A DNA stretch of 64,000 bases from Pollenia angustigena (GCA_930367215.1 OV884059.1:25754945-25818944), one strand, 5' to 3'; shown: positions 21,530 to 33,798, counted from the stretch's first letter. Made by a program: numbers and translations. Notes: generated from the letters alone by a model not told the origin.

Positions 21530-23510
21530 AAACAAGCTAGGTGTATACAATTGAGCTCAAATATAACTTTAAGTTCTTTTCCAATCACTGTAAAGGGTAT
21601 ATAACACTTGTTTATAAATAAAAAGGTTCACATGACATTTAGAAATTCTTAAATGATTCGAATTACGAACCGAATTTAGGAATAAATATCCACTTTTTAT
21701 AACCTTCAAACACCAAACACTAAAATTTTCCTTTAGCATAATGCATTAAAATGCAATCAATTAGTAAAACAATCCATGTGGGTGTGCTCTTTTGTTTTGG
21801 TACAACTACCATTAATAAAAACAAACGCCCAACAACTACTTCCTCTCTTACAATCCCAACTTTAAATCAAACAATAGAAATATATTTAAGCTATTTGTGT
21901 AGAAGATGATGATTATGACATAGCATGTGCTATACCCATACCTACTTGTTAGTTTTATTGGTACTTCAACAATTCATTTGAAAAACAATACTCCAAAGCT
22001 GCAGCAGATCGCCAAGGGGGATACTAAAGAACACAACTTTCTAACATGCAAGTAGTAGGCCCAGCTATCTAGAAAGAGATGGCATGCTTGCGATATCAGG
22101 CTGTATGGCGATGGTCGTTAAAATATTTATTATGTAGTATGCCTAACAAGAGTTAAAACAGGGAGCCTGCCTGGCTGTTTGGCTACGGCATAACTGGGCT
22201 GTTTTCATTCAAAACAACCCCCTTAAAGTGGGTGAATTTTGGTGAGCAAAGCTTGGTTAAGCTGGCGTATGTTTAGTAGAGCAGGGGGGATAGGTATTTT
22301 ATTTTGACAAGCTTATACCTATACAACATGCGCACACATAAATTAACCTGCTACAACTCAACAATTAAGCAATTAAAACTTTTTTTTACCCAACTCAGTC
22401 TTTTGTGGTAATAAAATAAATTGGATTTTGTTGCCTTCTGTTGGCCAGAATTTGAGGGGATGGGTGATAATGGAATTGTTTGCTTACCGCAGGGCATTCA
22501 TTAGTACAGGTTTGTTTGATGGTGTATTGCGTGCAGATGGAATGTTTATGTCAGGATTTTAATTAAGAAGATGTTTATGTACTAGGTTCGAAGAAGCTTT
22601 CATATTAAAAGCGTAGGTTGAAATGCTTTTTCACTAATGAAGAAACATATATTTTTTTATTTTTTCCCATTTAGAAAATTTACTAATTGGCAAAAGTGGT
22701 CTCTTCATCATACATTTGTATGTATGTATGTATGTATGTATCTTTGCTAGAAGGGTGGGTGGGCGGAGGGGTTCGCAGAAGATGGCAGATGGTTATGAGA
22801 CTGAAACAAAGGCAGATACAGCAGCATCAGCACAAACTGTTTTATGGCAAAAGTTAATTAAAAATAACGAACAGACACAACATTTTTTGTTTATAAACAA
22901 AGTGAATCAGTCAGTCAGTTTGTCTGCCAGTCGAAAGTAACAATTTTACGCTTGTAAATCTTTTAAGTCTCAGACATTTAGTCTGGTTTCGTATTGCACT
23001 TAACTGTCTGTTTAGCCTGAAAGAGAGATTGACTGCTAGACTAAAGTGCTGTTTAGTCAACTGATTATATAACACATGCATTGCAATGCCTGTAGTTGAT
23101 ATTTAATTAATAAAAAACACATTTTGTATAACTAGAGAGAGATTATTGCATCAAATGTTAATAGAGTTAGTTGCATAAGAGGAAAGTTGAAATTACAGTG
23201 GTAACGAAAATTTTCTTTTGAATATTGAGAGGAATTATGAAAATTTATATTAATCTATTTCTTTAAGTTTTTTTAGATTAAAAATTGTTCAGAAAACAAT
23301 TTTACATTACATAGATTAGTTATTGCAGTTTTTAAAAAGGTTTTATTCTAAAAACATTAAAAAAACTCTAAAACCCATTTCAACGACTTTGGGGAAAGGA
23401 CCTAATGTACGACTAATTTTTCGACAGAGTCTATATAAAATCTTTACCATTATAAAACATGAATGTCAAATCTTCTTTCTGATTTCAAGAAAATGCTGGA
23501 AGGTATCAGC
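21530..23510. other. Tract with no gene identified; (GTAT)n at 22718-22741
   Basis: A perfect (GTAT)n run of about six units is present at 22718-22741. The rest is mixed-composition DNA without repeat ends or frames that I recognise. A weak fly-repeat remnant (AAAGGGTATATAACACTTGTTT) is near 21590-21615. Confidence 0.4.
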
Positions 23511-23513
23511 TTG

Positions 23514-24169
23514 AGGGTGCGTACAGAGTGGCCGCTTGTTGCCGAGCCGAGCCGACTGACGCTTATTGCGAGAACCAATGCGACTGGTACTATACAAGTT
23601 AGTACAAATAAGAGCGAACAGGTCGTAGTGGGCGCCGAGCTGGTCAGAGCGGAAAGCTGATTGAATGCGAGAAAACAGTTCCAAAGCGTATTTCAGCGCC
23701 GAAAACATTGTTTATGTTATGTTGTTATGATTTCAAATTGTCTGGAAAACATTTATGTGTAGTTTATAGAACACGAGCGCCTTACTCGTCCGTTCAACTT
23801 ACATTTAAAACAAAAACAAATTTCGAAATTTTGTTTTTGTTTTAAATGTACATAAGTTGAACGGACGAGTAAGGCGCTCGTGTTCTATAAACACCACATT
23901 AAAAAAAATTAAAATCAAAAAATTAAAATAAAATAAAAAACAAAAAAATTCAAATAAATAATAAAAATTAAATAAAATTACAACAATTAAAAAAAAATTT
24001 TAAAATGCATACAAACATACATAAAACACAAATACATAATAGATACAATATCTGCGCTGATTCTCTTATCCACTATGCACACTCAAACTTGCTTCTCGTA
24101 TGAACAAGTTCTCGCAATAAGCGTCAGTCGGCTCGGCTCGGCAACAAGCGGCCACTCTGTACGCACCCT
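23514..24169. mobile_element. Element with perfect 62-bp GC-rich inverted repeats
   Basis: Arms 23514-23575 and 24108-24169 are identical over 62 bp by eye, starting AGGGTGCGTACAGAGTGGCC and including GAGCCGAGCCGACTGACGC. They are much richer in GC than the rest of the window. A separate hairpin (23755-23899) is nested inside. No target duplication or transposase seen. Identity of the arms implies a young insertion. Confidence 0.9.
23755..23899. mobile_element. 145-bp near-perfect palindrome MITE
   Basis: The arms carry TTATAGAACACGAGCGCC and TTACTCGTCCGTTCAACTT and meet at a short TTTCGAAA centre. One half of the same hairpin (ATGTG-GTGTTTATAGAAC to CTCGTCCG) recurs at 46061-46098. Confidence 0.9.
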
Positions 24170-24385
24170 AAATGTAGCCCAAAATAATTTTCAGTAATGT
24201 TTTATCAAGAATTGTTTTGTGATGTGAAGACAACTGGGAAATTAAAGAATAATTGTCTGCGCTGCCGGTAGGGTAGCCAGATTTTAAATTCGGAAAAACA
24301 GTACATTGAATACAAAAAACAGTACAATCAAGAAAAAAACAGTACATTTTTTGACGAAAACTTAACCATTTGTTTTAATTAGTAA

Positions 24386-27050
24386 CCCCCAATTTCACAA
24401 AGTTCAGCTATAATAAACTATCAGTTCAAGCTGTCAAAACATATTGTAAGCTGGAAGTTTAAGTAATAGGGTGAATGCACCAATAGTCGGCACTTTAACT
24501 TTTTTCTGATATTTAAACTGGTACTCTCATGAGTGTGAACATGATATTGGGATGGCAAAGAATTAGTATAGTTTTAGACTCAATTTACTGAGTCTAAGCA
24601 TATTTGTATTAAATTTGAGTAATTTACATTTTTTCTAAAATACACGATTTGCGCCTGTAGTCGGCACACCTTTCCCTAAATTCGGCACTTTATGACCCAG
24701 TTGTCGGCATTGAATTTTTGTATGAAACAAATGAAAAATCGTTAAAAAATTAAAGATATCTATATATTGTACTTAATACCAATTATTATTAAACAATTTT
24801 CCATAATATTTATTAAAAAAGGTATGCCAAATCTTAAATACCCTTCACTAAGTTAATGTTGTTGCTTTCTTTCTGATATGTAAATTATATAATTTCCTTA
24901 TTTGTTTATTCTTCTTTTTTGTCTACCCAGAGCTTATTGAAGCCCACTGACTGGCTAGAAAGCTGAAAATCAGCATGCATATAGAAAAATACCTGGGCCA
25001 TCTTAACGTAGCCGGATTTTGGCCTGTGGGCAGAGAATTAAGAGGAAACGGTGTGGTAAAATTCGATTTTTTAACATTTAAGTTTATATGAATGCTCCCT
25101 AATGGCATAGGAAGCTGAAAATTGCCAAGCATATAGTCCTTACAATGGAGCACAGTCTGAAGTAGAAAAAACTGTGAGGCAAAATTGTGCTATTTTACAT
25201 ATCAGCTAATTTTTAAGCCCCATAAAGACCAATAAAGCTAAGAATTGCCAAGCATTTGGTACTGACGTTGGAGTTTACCTTAAAGTAGTTTTTCTTCCTG
25301 CTTGGCAGGGACAGGCTTAACAGATAATTTATATATAATTTGGTATTCTGTAAGTGTAATCTCCCTCAAACGGAAACTCCCTTAAAACGGACAACGTTCC
25401 CTGATCCTGGCAATGTTCTAAAGGAAGGCAATAGTTCTTTTGAGAGGCCATTTACCTTGTACGGACACAACTAACGTCCCTTTCAGTGTACAGTCATGAA
25501 AGATTCCACGGTATTTTTTATTTAAATTTAAAGCTATCTAACGTCTTGAATGCTACTTTCTAGAATGGAAGTTTTCATTGGTACCCATTGCACCGAAGCC
25601 AGGAAAAGAACATACTAGAGTTGAGTCATAAAAGTCTTTTAGTATATAATCTAACATTTTTAAGCCATTTGAGAAAATAATGTTGTTAAAATAAACTTAC
25701 CCATAAGTACTTAGAAGCTTTTGAAAAACTATTTGATTGGTCTAAAACTTGTATTGAAGTAGGAAATTTATGACCTCTATTTTATTTAATATTTACTTCA
25801 GACAATCCAAACATCAACTGATACAGCTTTTTTACGCAAACTGCTACCTATAAAGCATCTCGATAATTACAGAACCATATATTTCAATTAGAATATTGTT
25901 AAAACAATTGAAGATCAAGATCAATGAAGAAATATATATACATATATTTATATATAGAAAATCCGCTTTGTGTTGTGAATCAATCATTAAACAAAAAATA
26001 CATCTACCTGTCAAAGATATCAATTCCGGTCGGAAGTGGAAGTAATTCTGGTTTCTCCAAAAAAGAAAATTAAATTTAAAGAAGCTAAAACAAATTCTAT
26101 CCGTAGTATTTTGATCGGAATGTGTGGCAGGCCTGATAGAGGCAAAATTAACTGAAATGAAAATAAATTCAAATAACCTCACTCCTTAAGCGGAATTCTT
26201 TCCTTAGTCTAGATTGTAAACTTAAAACTTAAAACCAATATGGTCCAATGGCATTTAGTTATCGGTTGCAAAGGCGCCAAAGTAAAATGTTTGTTGAAAA
26301 TTTACAAAATTTTGGTACATTAAACTTATCAATAGGTTATAGTAAAGTCTTTTCTTATTTCTTAGCCATTTATAAACGATTTTTATATAATAAAAGCAGC
26401 TGCCGACTATAGGATCATTTATATCCTAAGTTCAGCATATATTTGGGCACTCAATATAAACTGTGCCGACTATTAGGTGAACTCATTTAAAACTCATTTA
26501 TTTTTGTACTGTTGTCAAGGGAGGTGAGTAAAGAAACATTTTTGAGAATTTGAGCTTAATATGACAAAATTATGATTTTCCAGTAGTCGGCATCACTATG
26601 CCGACTTCTGAAATTTGCAAAAAAAAATCCATAAAAATAAGTTAAAATAATATTTTTTTGTGCAGGTTTATAGATTAAAGGCAATATTTGAACATATGTT
26701 CACCTATAAAAACTGTTTTGGTAAAAATATTATTTATATTAGTACGATTACCACTTGTTCTAGTTTGCCTTGGCACTAACAAATTATTTAAAAAACAGGC
26801 ACTATGGAGCGTGTAGAAAGCTTGACACTAAATAACGACCAACATAGACTTAAGTTCTCATCCTAGGCAAATGCAAATATTACATAATGAGAAATGAGTG
26901 TATTTTGAGTTAAAGCTCAATTCGAGATATATAAAATTTCCGTAATTCTTATTTATTTAAGATTTAATTCAAAAGTGCCGACTATTGGTGCATGCGGAAC
27001 TTAGGGGCTTTCACCCTAGTTAGTTTTAACTGAACTTTGTGAAATTGGGG
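24386..27050. mobile_element. TAA-flanked MITE, middle layer
   Basis: Ends CCCCAATTTCACAAAGTTCAG-like are inverted, with TAA at 24383-24385 and 27051-27053. Without its insert it would be a hairpin of little more than 110 bp. It is related to the solo copy at 27412-27517 (ACCAAGTTCAG arms). A TWA duplication points to PIF/Harbinger-type movement. Confidence 0.8.
24469..27016. mobile_element. GTCGGCA-repeat element, inner layer
   Basis: Both ends carry GGGTGAA and then TGCACCAATAGTCGGCAC in inverted orientation; about 16 bp separate the two blocks on the right only. TA flanks both ends (24467-24468, 27017-27018). AGTCGGCA or TGCCGACT words recur near each end (for example 24659, 24700, 26400, 26460, 26585, 26975). 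No transposase recognised in 2.5 kb; superfamily not determined. Confidence 0.7.
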
Positions 27051-27411
27051 TAAATATTTTAAACTTTTGATTGAATATGCAACAACAATTATATAAAGAA
27101 ATACACTTAAAATGAGTAACATTTCATAAATATATGAAATTACTCCATTTGCGTTTAAAAAGCAAACACCACAAACGAATCATTTGGCCAGGAAAACGAT
27201 AACATTGCTGTAAGCCATATAAGAAAGGAGAAAAGCCTTACTTAGCTCAAAATAATTAACTCATTGATTGTGTAAGTACGATTTTTTTTAAACATATTCG
27301 TATTTAAAGCAATTTTCACTACACACATAGTTGCACAAATCATTTAGAATTTGAGAAAATGTTTGTTTCCTAAATTAATTTTCCAATTTTAAACAATTTT
27401 TAAATTATTTA

Positions 27412-27517
27412 CGGCTAATTTTACCAAGTTCAGCTTTAATTAACTATTACTAAAACAATAGGTTTTTTGACTTTTATAATGAAAGTTAATTAAACCTGAA
27501 CTTGGTGAAATTGGCCA
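27412..27517. mobile_element. TTA-flanked hairpin MITE (solo)
   Basis: Arms CGGCTAATTTTACCAAGTTC and TGGCCAATTTCACCAAGTTC are inverted, with TTA at 27409-27411 and 27518-27520. It is the same family as the 24386-27050 element. Confidence 0.82.
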
Positions 27518-28211
27518 TTAATCTATAAAATCCAAAAAAAAAATAATTTGGTTTATTTTTATTTCGTAAAATCTGAAAATATTTAAAATCAAGTGAAATT
27601 GAAAACGATGAATATTTTCAATAAAATTTTTGTAAAAATTAACTTATCTTGTTCTTATTTCAGTAGTTTAGGTAAAGAAAAGTGGTCCTCAAAGGTATTA
27701 GGTATTTTTATAAATTTTGAACACGGAGAATTTTCCAAATTTGTTTGTTTTCAATTTCACGTGATTCTAAAAATTAACGATAATTGTGTTGGAATAAGTA
27801 TTTTTTTGGTACTTAAAAAAAATTTAGATTTTAATTTTGTCTTTCTCAGGTGTGGAAAGGGTAAGACTATTGGAAGAGGTAGCCATAAAATCATAACAAC
27901 ATGAAAATATACCACTGCTACGAGCCACCCATTATAATTTAGATTTCTACTGTGTATTTATGAGAAAACAATGACCACAGCGTAAAAACTCTTATTATTT
28001 TAGAACTTTTTTTTAACACAACATAATTTTTGTAAGCCAGTACTGTTAAATATAGACTGAGCAAAAAAAAAAACAGTACAAAAAACTGTACAAAGTGTAA
28101 AAAACAGTACATTTGCGTACTGTTTAAGGAGTTGTGCATAAAACAGTACAATTGCAAAAAATCAGTACATGTACTGCTTAAAACAGTACGTATGGCAACC
28201 CTAGCTGCCGG

Positions 28212-28867
28212 AAACGTTTTTCACTAATAAGTCCGAGTTAAGACGAGCGAACATTTGGAAGGAAAACATCTGGAATTCTCTTTTGTTTTTTTATTCGCGG
28301 TCACACAGACGAATATGTTGCCGGAAACATTCTGTTAATATTGTTGTTTTTTTTTTTTTCAAAAAGCAAAGTAAATGTCAACAAAGAAAATGAGAACAAA
28401 GCGTGTCGCCGAGTACCGAACACAAAAACCATTTTCTTGAAACAAATTAGAATTTAGATTTGGCCAGAGATTTATAGAGTTGTAGAAAAAAGTCGTAAAG
28501 TTTTATTAAGTTTTTAACAGAGCCAAATTTTACACCTACTTTCAATTATAAAAAGAAAATATTGTTTTAAAAATGTTAAATAATTTTAGCTTTGTTTATC
28601 TAAATTCAGGCCAATTTTTTGCAAATATTAGTTAGTAACAGTCGAATTTAACATTTTGATGACCTGCGGCTTTTGAAAAACAAAAATGAGCCAAGCCTGT
28701 TAAGTCCCTAAATGAGATATTGATTATTTATTTATACTAAGACAAAACTGCAGCCATAGAAACGTAACACCTATTCAAAAAATTCAACTGTTCAATACAA
28801 TTCAAAAAAGTATGTTTTCTTTGTAAATAAAGTTCTTTGACAATTCTTACCTGATCATCCTAATTAG
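28212..28867. other. Tract with no gene identified
   Basis: AT-rich sequence without repeat ends or coding signal that I can name. The segment TGTTGCCGGAAACATTCTG near 28320 resembles the GCTGCCGGAAACG text at the hAT target 110 bp upstream. Confidence 0.35.
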
Positions 28868-28870
28868 TTA

Positions 28871-29012
28871 GTGCCGGTTCACACACGTCAAGTTTGACTC
28901 GTCAAGTCTTGAGTTTTTAGGAGAGAAGGGAAAAGATATGGCATTCTCTTTTCCCTTCTCTCCTAAAAGCTCAAGACTTGACGAGTCAAACTTGACGTGT
29001 GTGAACCGGCAC
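28871..29012. mobile_element. TWA hairpin MITE, copy a
   Basis: A 142-bp almost perfect hairpin. Ends GTGCCGGTTCACACACGTCA are inverted; TTA flanks it (28868-28870, 29013-29015). The centre is TTTTCCCTTCTCTCCTAAAA and its complement. Copy b (45913-46054) has the same length and centre. Confidence 0.92.
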
Positions 29013-29091
29013 TTACAGTGTCAAGACTCTCAAGTTATAATGGTTCTGAAAGTGTTAAAAGCTCTATTTTGCAATATTTTCAGTTGCAGTT

Positions 29092-29481
29092 CCCTGCAAA
29101 CAAAATTGGACCACCTGCTCCATTTTGATCAAATAGACTATTCCATAGACTGGTCCGATGTAATGCAAGCATGGTCCGATGTAATGCAAGCATGGACCAT
29201 GTCAAAGTGTTTGTAGTGAGACGACATGTCTTCGTTTTTTAACGACGTGCTTTCGTTTTTAAACGACTTGAAAACTAATCCTCTTGTGTATACCATGGAG
29301 TAGTTTTGAAACTACTCCTTAGTAGTCCAAAGGTGGGTTATATCGTCCTCCCCTAGGACATCGTAATGTTAAATAGACCATGTTTTTCCATACGTTTGGG
29401 TTACTTTTGGACTAGTCCTGGTCCCTTGTGGGCTAGCTTCTCCTTACACGCGTGTTTGGACTGGTCCTATTATTTGCAGGG
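29092..29481. mobile_element. CCCTGCAA element, copy 1
   Basis: Ends CCCTGCAAACAAAATTGGAC and (reverse complement) CCCTGCAAATAATAGGACCA form short inverted repeats. The interior has GGTCCGATGTAATGCAAGCA twice in tandem and ACCATGGAGTAGTTT-type palindromes. Copy 2 follows 370 bp downstream. No frame. Confidence 0.85.
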
Positions 29482-29852
29482 TTATTACAAAATTAAGTTT
29501 TTCTATTTCTAAGGCTCTTAATATATAACGATTCTAAAAGGGTTAAAAGCTCTATTTTTCAATAGTTTATGTTGTAGTTATTTTCTTCTATTTCTAAGGC
29601 GCTGATATTTTTGCAATCTTTTCGTACTAAAAACAAAATTAATTCTCTAAAATTCAACAAAAATGTTTTTTAGGTATGTACTAACTAACTAACTAACTAA
29701 CAACAACAACAAACAACAACACATTGAATAAAACTTTTAAGCTTTTACTAAAATTTTTAAATAACCGGTAATCATAAAAAATAAATGTTATTATAAGTGC
29801 CTACTACTACATAACATAAATTCCATTATTTATGTATATACATACCTACATA
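29482..29852. repeat. Spacer with partial duplication of copy-1 flank
   Basis: GTTAAAAGCTCTATTTT occurs at 29056 and again at 29540, and TTCTATTTCTAAGGC occurs at 29501 and 29586, so the flank was already repetitive. Simple (ACTA)n/(CAA)n runs lie at 29680-29720. Confidence 0.5.
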
Positions 29853-30278
29853 CCCTGCAAATAAAATTGGACCACCTGACCCATTTTGATAAAATGGACT
29901 ACTCCATGGACTAGTCCGATGTAATGCAAGCATGGACCATGCCATTGTTAAAAAGTGTTTGTAGTGAGACGACATGTCTTCGTTTTTTAACGACATGCTT
30001 TCGTGTTTAAACGACTTCAAAACTAATCCTCTTGAGTATACCATGGAGTAGTTTTAAAACTACTCCTTACTGGTCCAAAGGTGGGCTATATACCATGGAG
30101 TGGTTTTAAAACTACTCCTTAGTGGTCCAAAGGTGGGTTATATGGTCCTCTCCTAGGACATCGTAATGTTAAATAGACCAGGTTTTTTCCATACGTTTGG
30201 GTTACTTGTGGACTAGTCCTGGTCCCTTGTGGACTACTCTTTACACGCGTGTTTGGACTGGTCCTATTATTTGCAGGG
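29853..30278. mobile_element. CCCTGCAA element, copy 2
   Basis: Same ends and interior as copy 1, flanked by TA on both sides. It has one GGTCCGATGTAATGCAAGCA-type unit but an internal duplication of about 62 bp around ATACCATGGAGTAGTTTTAA, explaining its greater length. Confidence 0.85.
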
Positions 30279-32600
30279 TATATATTATTTATGTATTTAC
30301 ATACATACACATATAATTATTATTTATGTATCCTATCCTAATTTAACATTTTCTTAAATATTTTAGTATTTTTGAAAAATAGCCGGTAATCATAAAATAC
30401 AATAGTATACAAATATTTTTCAGCACTAAAAATATTTTTTAAATTGAAATCGTAAAACAACAAACACATTCAATCAATGCTATTTATACGAACCAAATTG
30501 AAAAATAATCGTGTGAACGGCTTTTTCATAAATAAGTACGTGGGGGGTACTTTTCAAAATGCGAAAAAGCAACAAAGAATAATATTTATATTAGTTGCTA
30601 TGTATGTACATACCCAAAATCAAACAACATCACAAACAACAACAACAATCAACCAACCAACAAACGGAACACACAAATTTCAGGGGCCTTTCCCAGTCGC
30701 TTTTGTATTAGGCTATCATCTTTGTAAATATAGCACTCTCACACTTTTAATAAATACCTATGTACATATATGCACATTATTTTTTCTTTGTTTGATTTCA
30801 ATAAAATAAGCAACAACAACTAGTTGGTAGTATAACAAACAGCCTATAATTTCTGTAGAGCAACGCCCGCCAAAATATTGTGAGGTTATGTGATGGGAGA
30901 TAATAAAAAACAAAAAAACACACACAATTTTCTTAACGTTTTACTGCATTTGTTTAGATAAAGGGGGAGCGAAAGAGATGGCAGTCTTTTACTTTCACCA
31001 ACGTAAACAAACTAACGGTAGAGTGAGACAGCAATTAATTTAATAATGGAAACAGTTAATTTTGTAAACAACAGTGGTGGGCCAAAGATGATCAACAAGC
31101 AAAAATACTATGTATAATGTTAAAAAGTTAAATTTAAAGTAATATATAATGAAAATTATTCTTTTTACAATTTTCAGATGGTTTTATGATTTTAAGACAA
31201 ATAAAAAAATCGTTTATTTAAAAAGTAAGTGAAAAACTATTTCTTTGCAAATTAAATTTTAGAAGTACCAACAAATCAAATAAAAACATAAAATTTTCAC
31301 TTTTGACTAAAAAGAAAAATTTTAAAGGGGTAACATTTATTTTCATATTAATTTATGTACTTCTTAAGTTCAGTAAACATTTTTATATGCTTTCTTAACT
31401 ATTATTTCATTACTCTGTTTATTTGATTTGTCTTTAAAGTTGTTTTAATTACATACATGTGAAAAAAATAAACAGATAAAGTTTATAACACACGGCGGCC
31501 CGTTCACATTGGACTTGTTGTTGGTTAGTTTTTTTTTTTTTTATCAAATTTTAGAACCGATGAAAATTTGATTTTCATTTAGCTGAAAATCATCTAAGCT
31601 ATCAAATTGGTACTTGTGCGAAGTAAATAGAAAAAATAGAAATTCCTTAACCAATTTAGACCATTTCGTTTCCTTTGTTTGCTTCTCTTCTTTGTGAAAT
31701 TTTTTGCCACTAGAGCTAAAAAATCAGAACTAATGTTGACTCTTTAAAAATAATTTCTTTATGAAGTTTGATAAAAAGTTGGTTGAAAATTTATAGCGTG
31801 TGCAGGGAACGATCAACTGGTTTATTTAATTCAATTATGCAACGAGTTTCTACGTAAAGAGGCCGCATAATAACGGTTTTCACTCTTTGCGTGAAGTTTA
31901 TATTCTGCTATATTTTATACGATTCTATACTACAAGACATATTGTTTGTTTTCGTCAGTGAATGCAAAACACGTCACACGGAAATCGTATTAATAATAAA
32001 CTTTGTATTCCCGAAAATAACTTTGATAATATAATTGCATGTGCCCGTGCATAAAACTGAATTGGCAAATTGGTTTTTCTCGTTGTTTTCTTACGAAGAC
32101 AATAGAATGAAAAGTGGTTTGTTTTTTAATTTTGTTTTTTCTTTTAACCCACTTTCAACTACAATTCGAGTCGGAAAGAACCCAACCAATTGTAGGGGTA
32201 TGTAAGAAAAGATAAACTCACTGTTTATTTTGGTGTTTTGTTTAAGCTTTGATATTGTTACAAGTAAGACTTAGAGTGTTTATAATTCTTATTCGCTTTA
32301 GGGTTTTATTTGTTTAATATTTTTGGCTTTTCTAAAATCTTTGGAAAAGGTTTCCTGATGAGCTGGTCTAAGCAACCAGTGAAATGCGCATAGAAGCTAG
32401 CTTTCCCTCAACAATAAATTTCAGTGTATTTATCAAATATGAAAAATTGGGAATTTAGCACGTCATACGGAAATCGTATTAGTGATTAGCTCTTTTATTC
32501 TGATAAATTTAAGACACGTGTTTACTACAGGTTTTGTGTGACTTTTTCACCACAGCGTAGTAAATAAATAGTGTTGACACATCTGTTCAGTAAGGATTGG
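30279..32600. other. Tract with no gene identified
   Basis: AT-rich with CAACAA and TACATATG-type simple sequence near 30600-30660 and 30760. GCCCGTTCACATTGGACTTG near 31497 and other GC-richer words do not belong to a frame I can recognise. A 22-bp near-identical direct repeat sits at 31971 and 32460. Confidence 0.35.
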
Positions 32601-32609
32601 CAAGCCATC

Positions 32610-33266
32610 ATGAATCGTTTAACGCTAGAACAACAATTCCAAATTGGGGAAATTTACTTTGAAAAAAATAAATAAATAAATCTGTTGCTAAGTTAATAGA
32701 GCACTTCGTTCATTTTAAGAAACTCATTTCTGGTTAAATGGCTACGTCAATAAGCAAATGTGCCGTAGATGGAACGAAGACAATCCTCGTGCCATTACAT
32801 CCATTAAAATTTACTGAAATGAGCAAGGAGCTGCCGTTGCATGGAATGGCGAACGCTATCAGGCCATGCAGACTGAATTTATGTTTTCAAAACGTAATCA
32901 CCTAAACATCAACGACATTTGGTTCCAACAAGACGGTTCAACTTGCCATACAGTGCGCTTAACAATCGATGTTTTGCAAAATGAATTTGGTGACAACTTT
33001 ATTTCTAGAAGTGGCCCTGTTTAATAGACCTCTCGTTTGTGCGATTTAATACCTCTGGGTTATTTTCTTATATGGCTATCTTTAGTGACTGGTTTATACC
33101 GACAAATCAGCAACTCCTGAAGCATTAGAAACCAATAATAAAGCCACCATTGACGCCATACGGCCAGATTTATTGGAAAAAGTAGTCAAAAATTTTAATG
33201 ATCGAATGGACCATGTAACTCTTAGCTGCGGAGTTTTTGTCTGGCTATCAGGGATGAAATATTTTA
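32610..33266 (+). pseudogene. Dead DD41D (rosa-like) mariner transposase
   Basis: The N-terminus reads MNRLTLEQQFQIGEIYFEKN. After frameshifts and an apparent internal deletion, the text NDIWFQQDGSTCHTVRLTID and FGDNFISRSG follows. The catalytic D of QQDG is 41 residues from the position of the third D, which here has become G (CDLIPLG), with two stops between. About 220 codons remain of about 350, with stops and shifts throughout. Related to the better copy at 35727-38226. Confidence 0.8.
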
Positions 33267-33340
33267 ACTATTTTTTTACAGTATGCAACTTTTTTTAGAA
33301 AACTAGGAGACCGCACAAGGGTATAGTTCTTACAAAGTTT

Positions 33341-33798
33341 AATAAACATAAAAACTATACCAATTATAATTTTTTCTTTTAAAAATTTAAAGATATATTT
33401 TTATTTAGTTTCGTTAAATTCCCAAACAAAATGAAGTAATATTTATTTCATATTCTTAACCCACTGTACGTATAGTATTGATTCAATAAACATAAAAACT
33501 ATACCATTAAAAATTTTTTTTCTTAAAACAATTCAGTGAAATTTGTATTAAGTTTCTAAAAATTCCCAAACAAAATAAAATAATATTCATATTACATTGT
33601 TTTCATATTCTTGTTCCCACTGTACGTGTATTATTGATCTAATAAACATACAAACGATACCAATATAAATTTATTCTTAAAACAATACAGTAATATTTTT
33701 ATTAAGTTTCTTAAAATTCCCAAACAAAATAAGGTAATATTCATATAACATTGTATATCATATACTTGCCCCCACTGTACGTGTATTATTGATTCAAT
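33341..33798 (+). repeat. Three-unit tandem repeat, about 150 bp
   Basis: AATAAACATAAAAACTATAC starts units at 33341, 33485 and 33641 (last with small changes). Each contains AATTCCCAAACAAAAT and CCCACTGTACGT followed by a TATTGAT motif. It directly follows the dead mariner and may derive from its 3' flank. Confidence 0.85.

Larger units (their letters stand above)
24269..28203. mobile_element. hAT-type element, 3.9 kb, outer layer of a three-level nest
   Basis: Ends TAGGGTAGCCAGATTTT and (reverse complement) TAGGGTTGCCATACGTACTG are flanked by the perfect 8-bp duplication GCTGCCGG (24261-24268, 28204-28211). AACAGTACA words are repeated at least three times inside each end, as subterminal binding repeats of hAT elements often are. 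It contains elements 24386-27050 and 27412-27517. No transposase frame survives; the 103-codon frame at 27593-27904 has no hAT motif. Confidence 0.88.

Noticed and set aside
25844..26182. 112-codon minus-strand frame as the transposase of the inner element
   Set aside because: Hydrophobic, AT-driven text without DDE motifs or zinc fingers.
27593..27904. 103-codon frame as a gene
   Set aside because: Low-complexity K/N/F-rich translation inside a hAT-type element, no motif, no relatives recognised.
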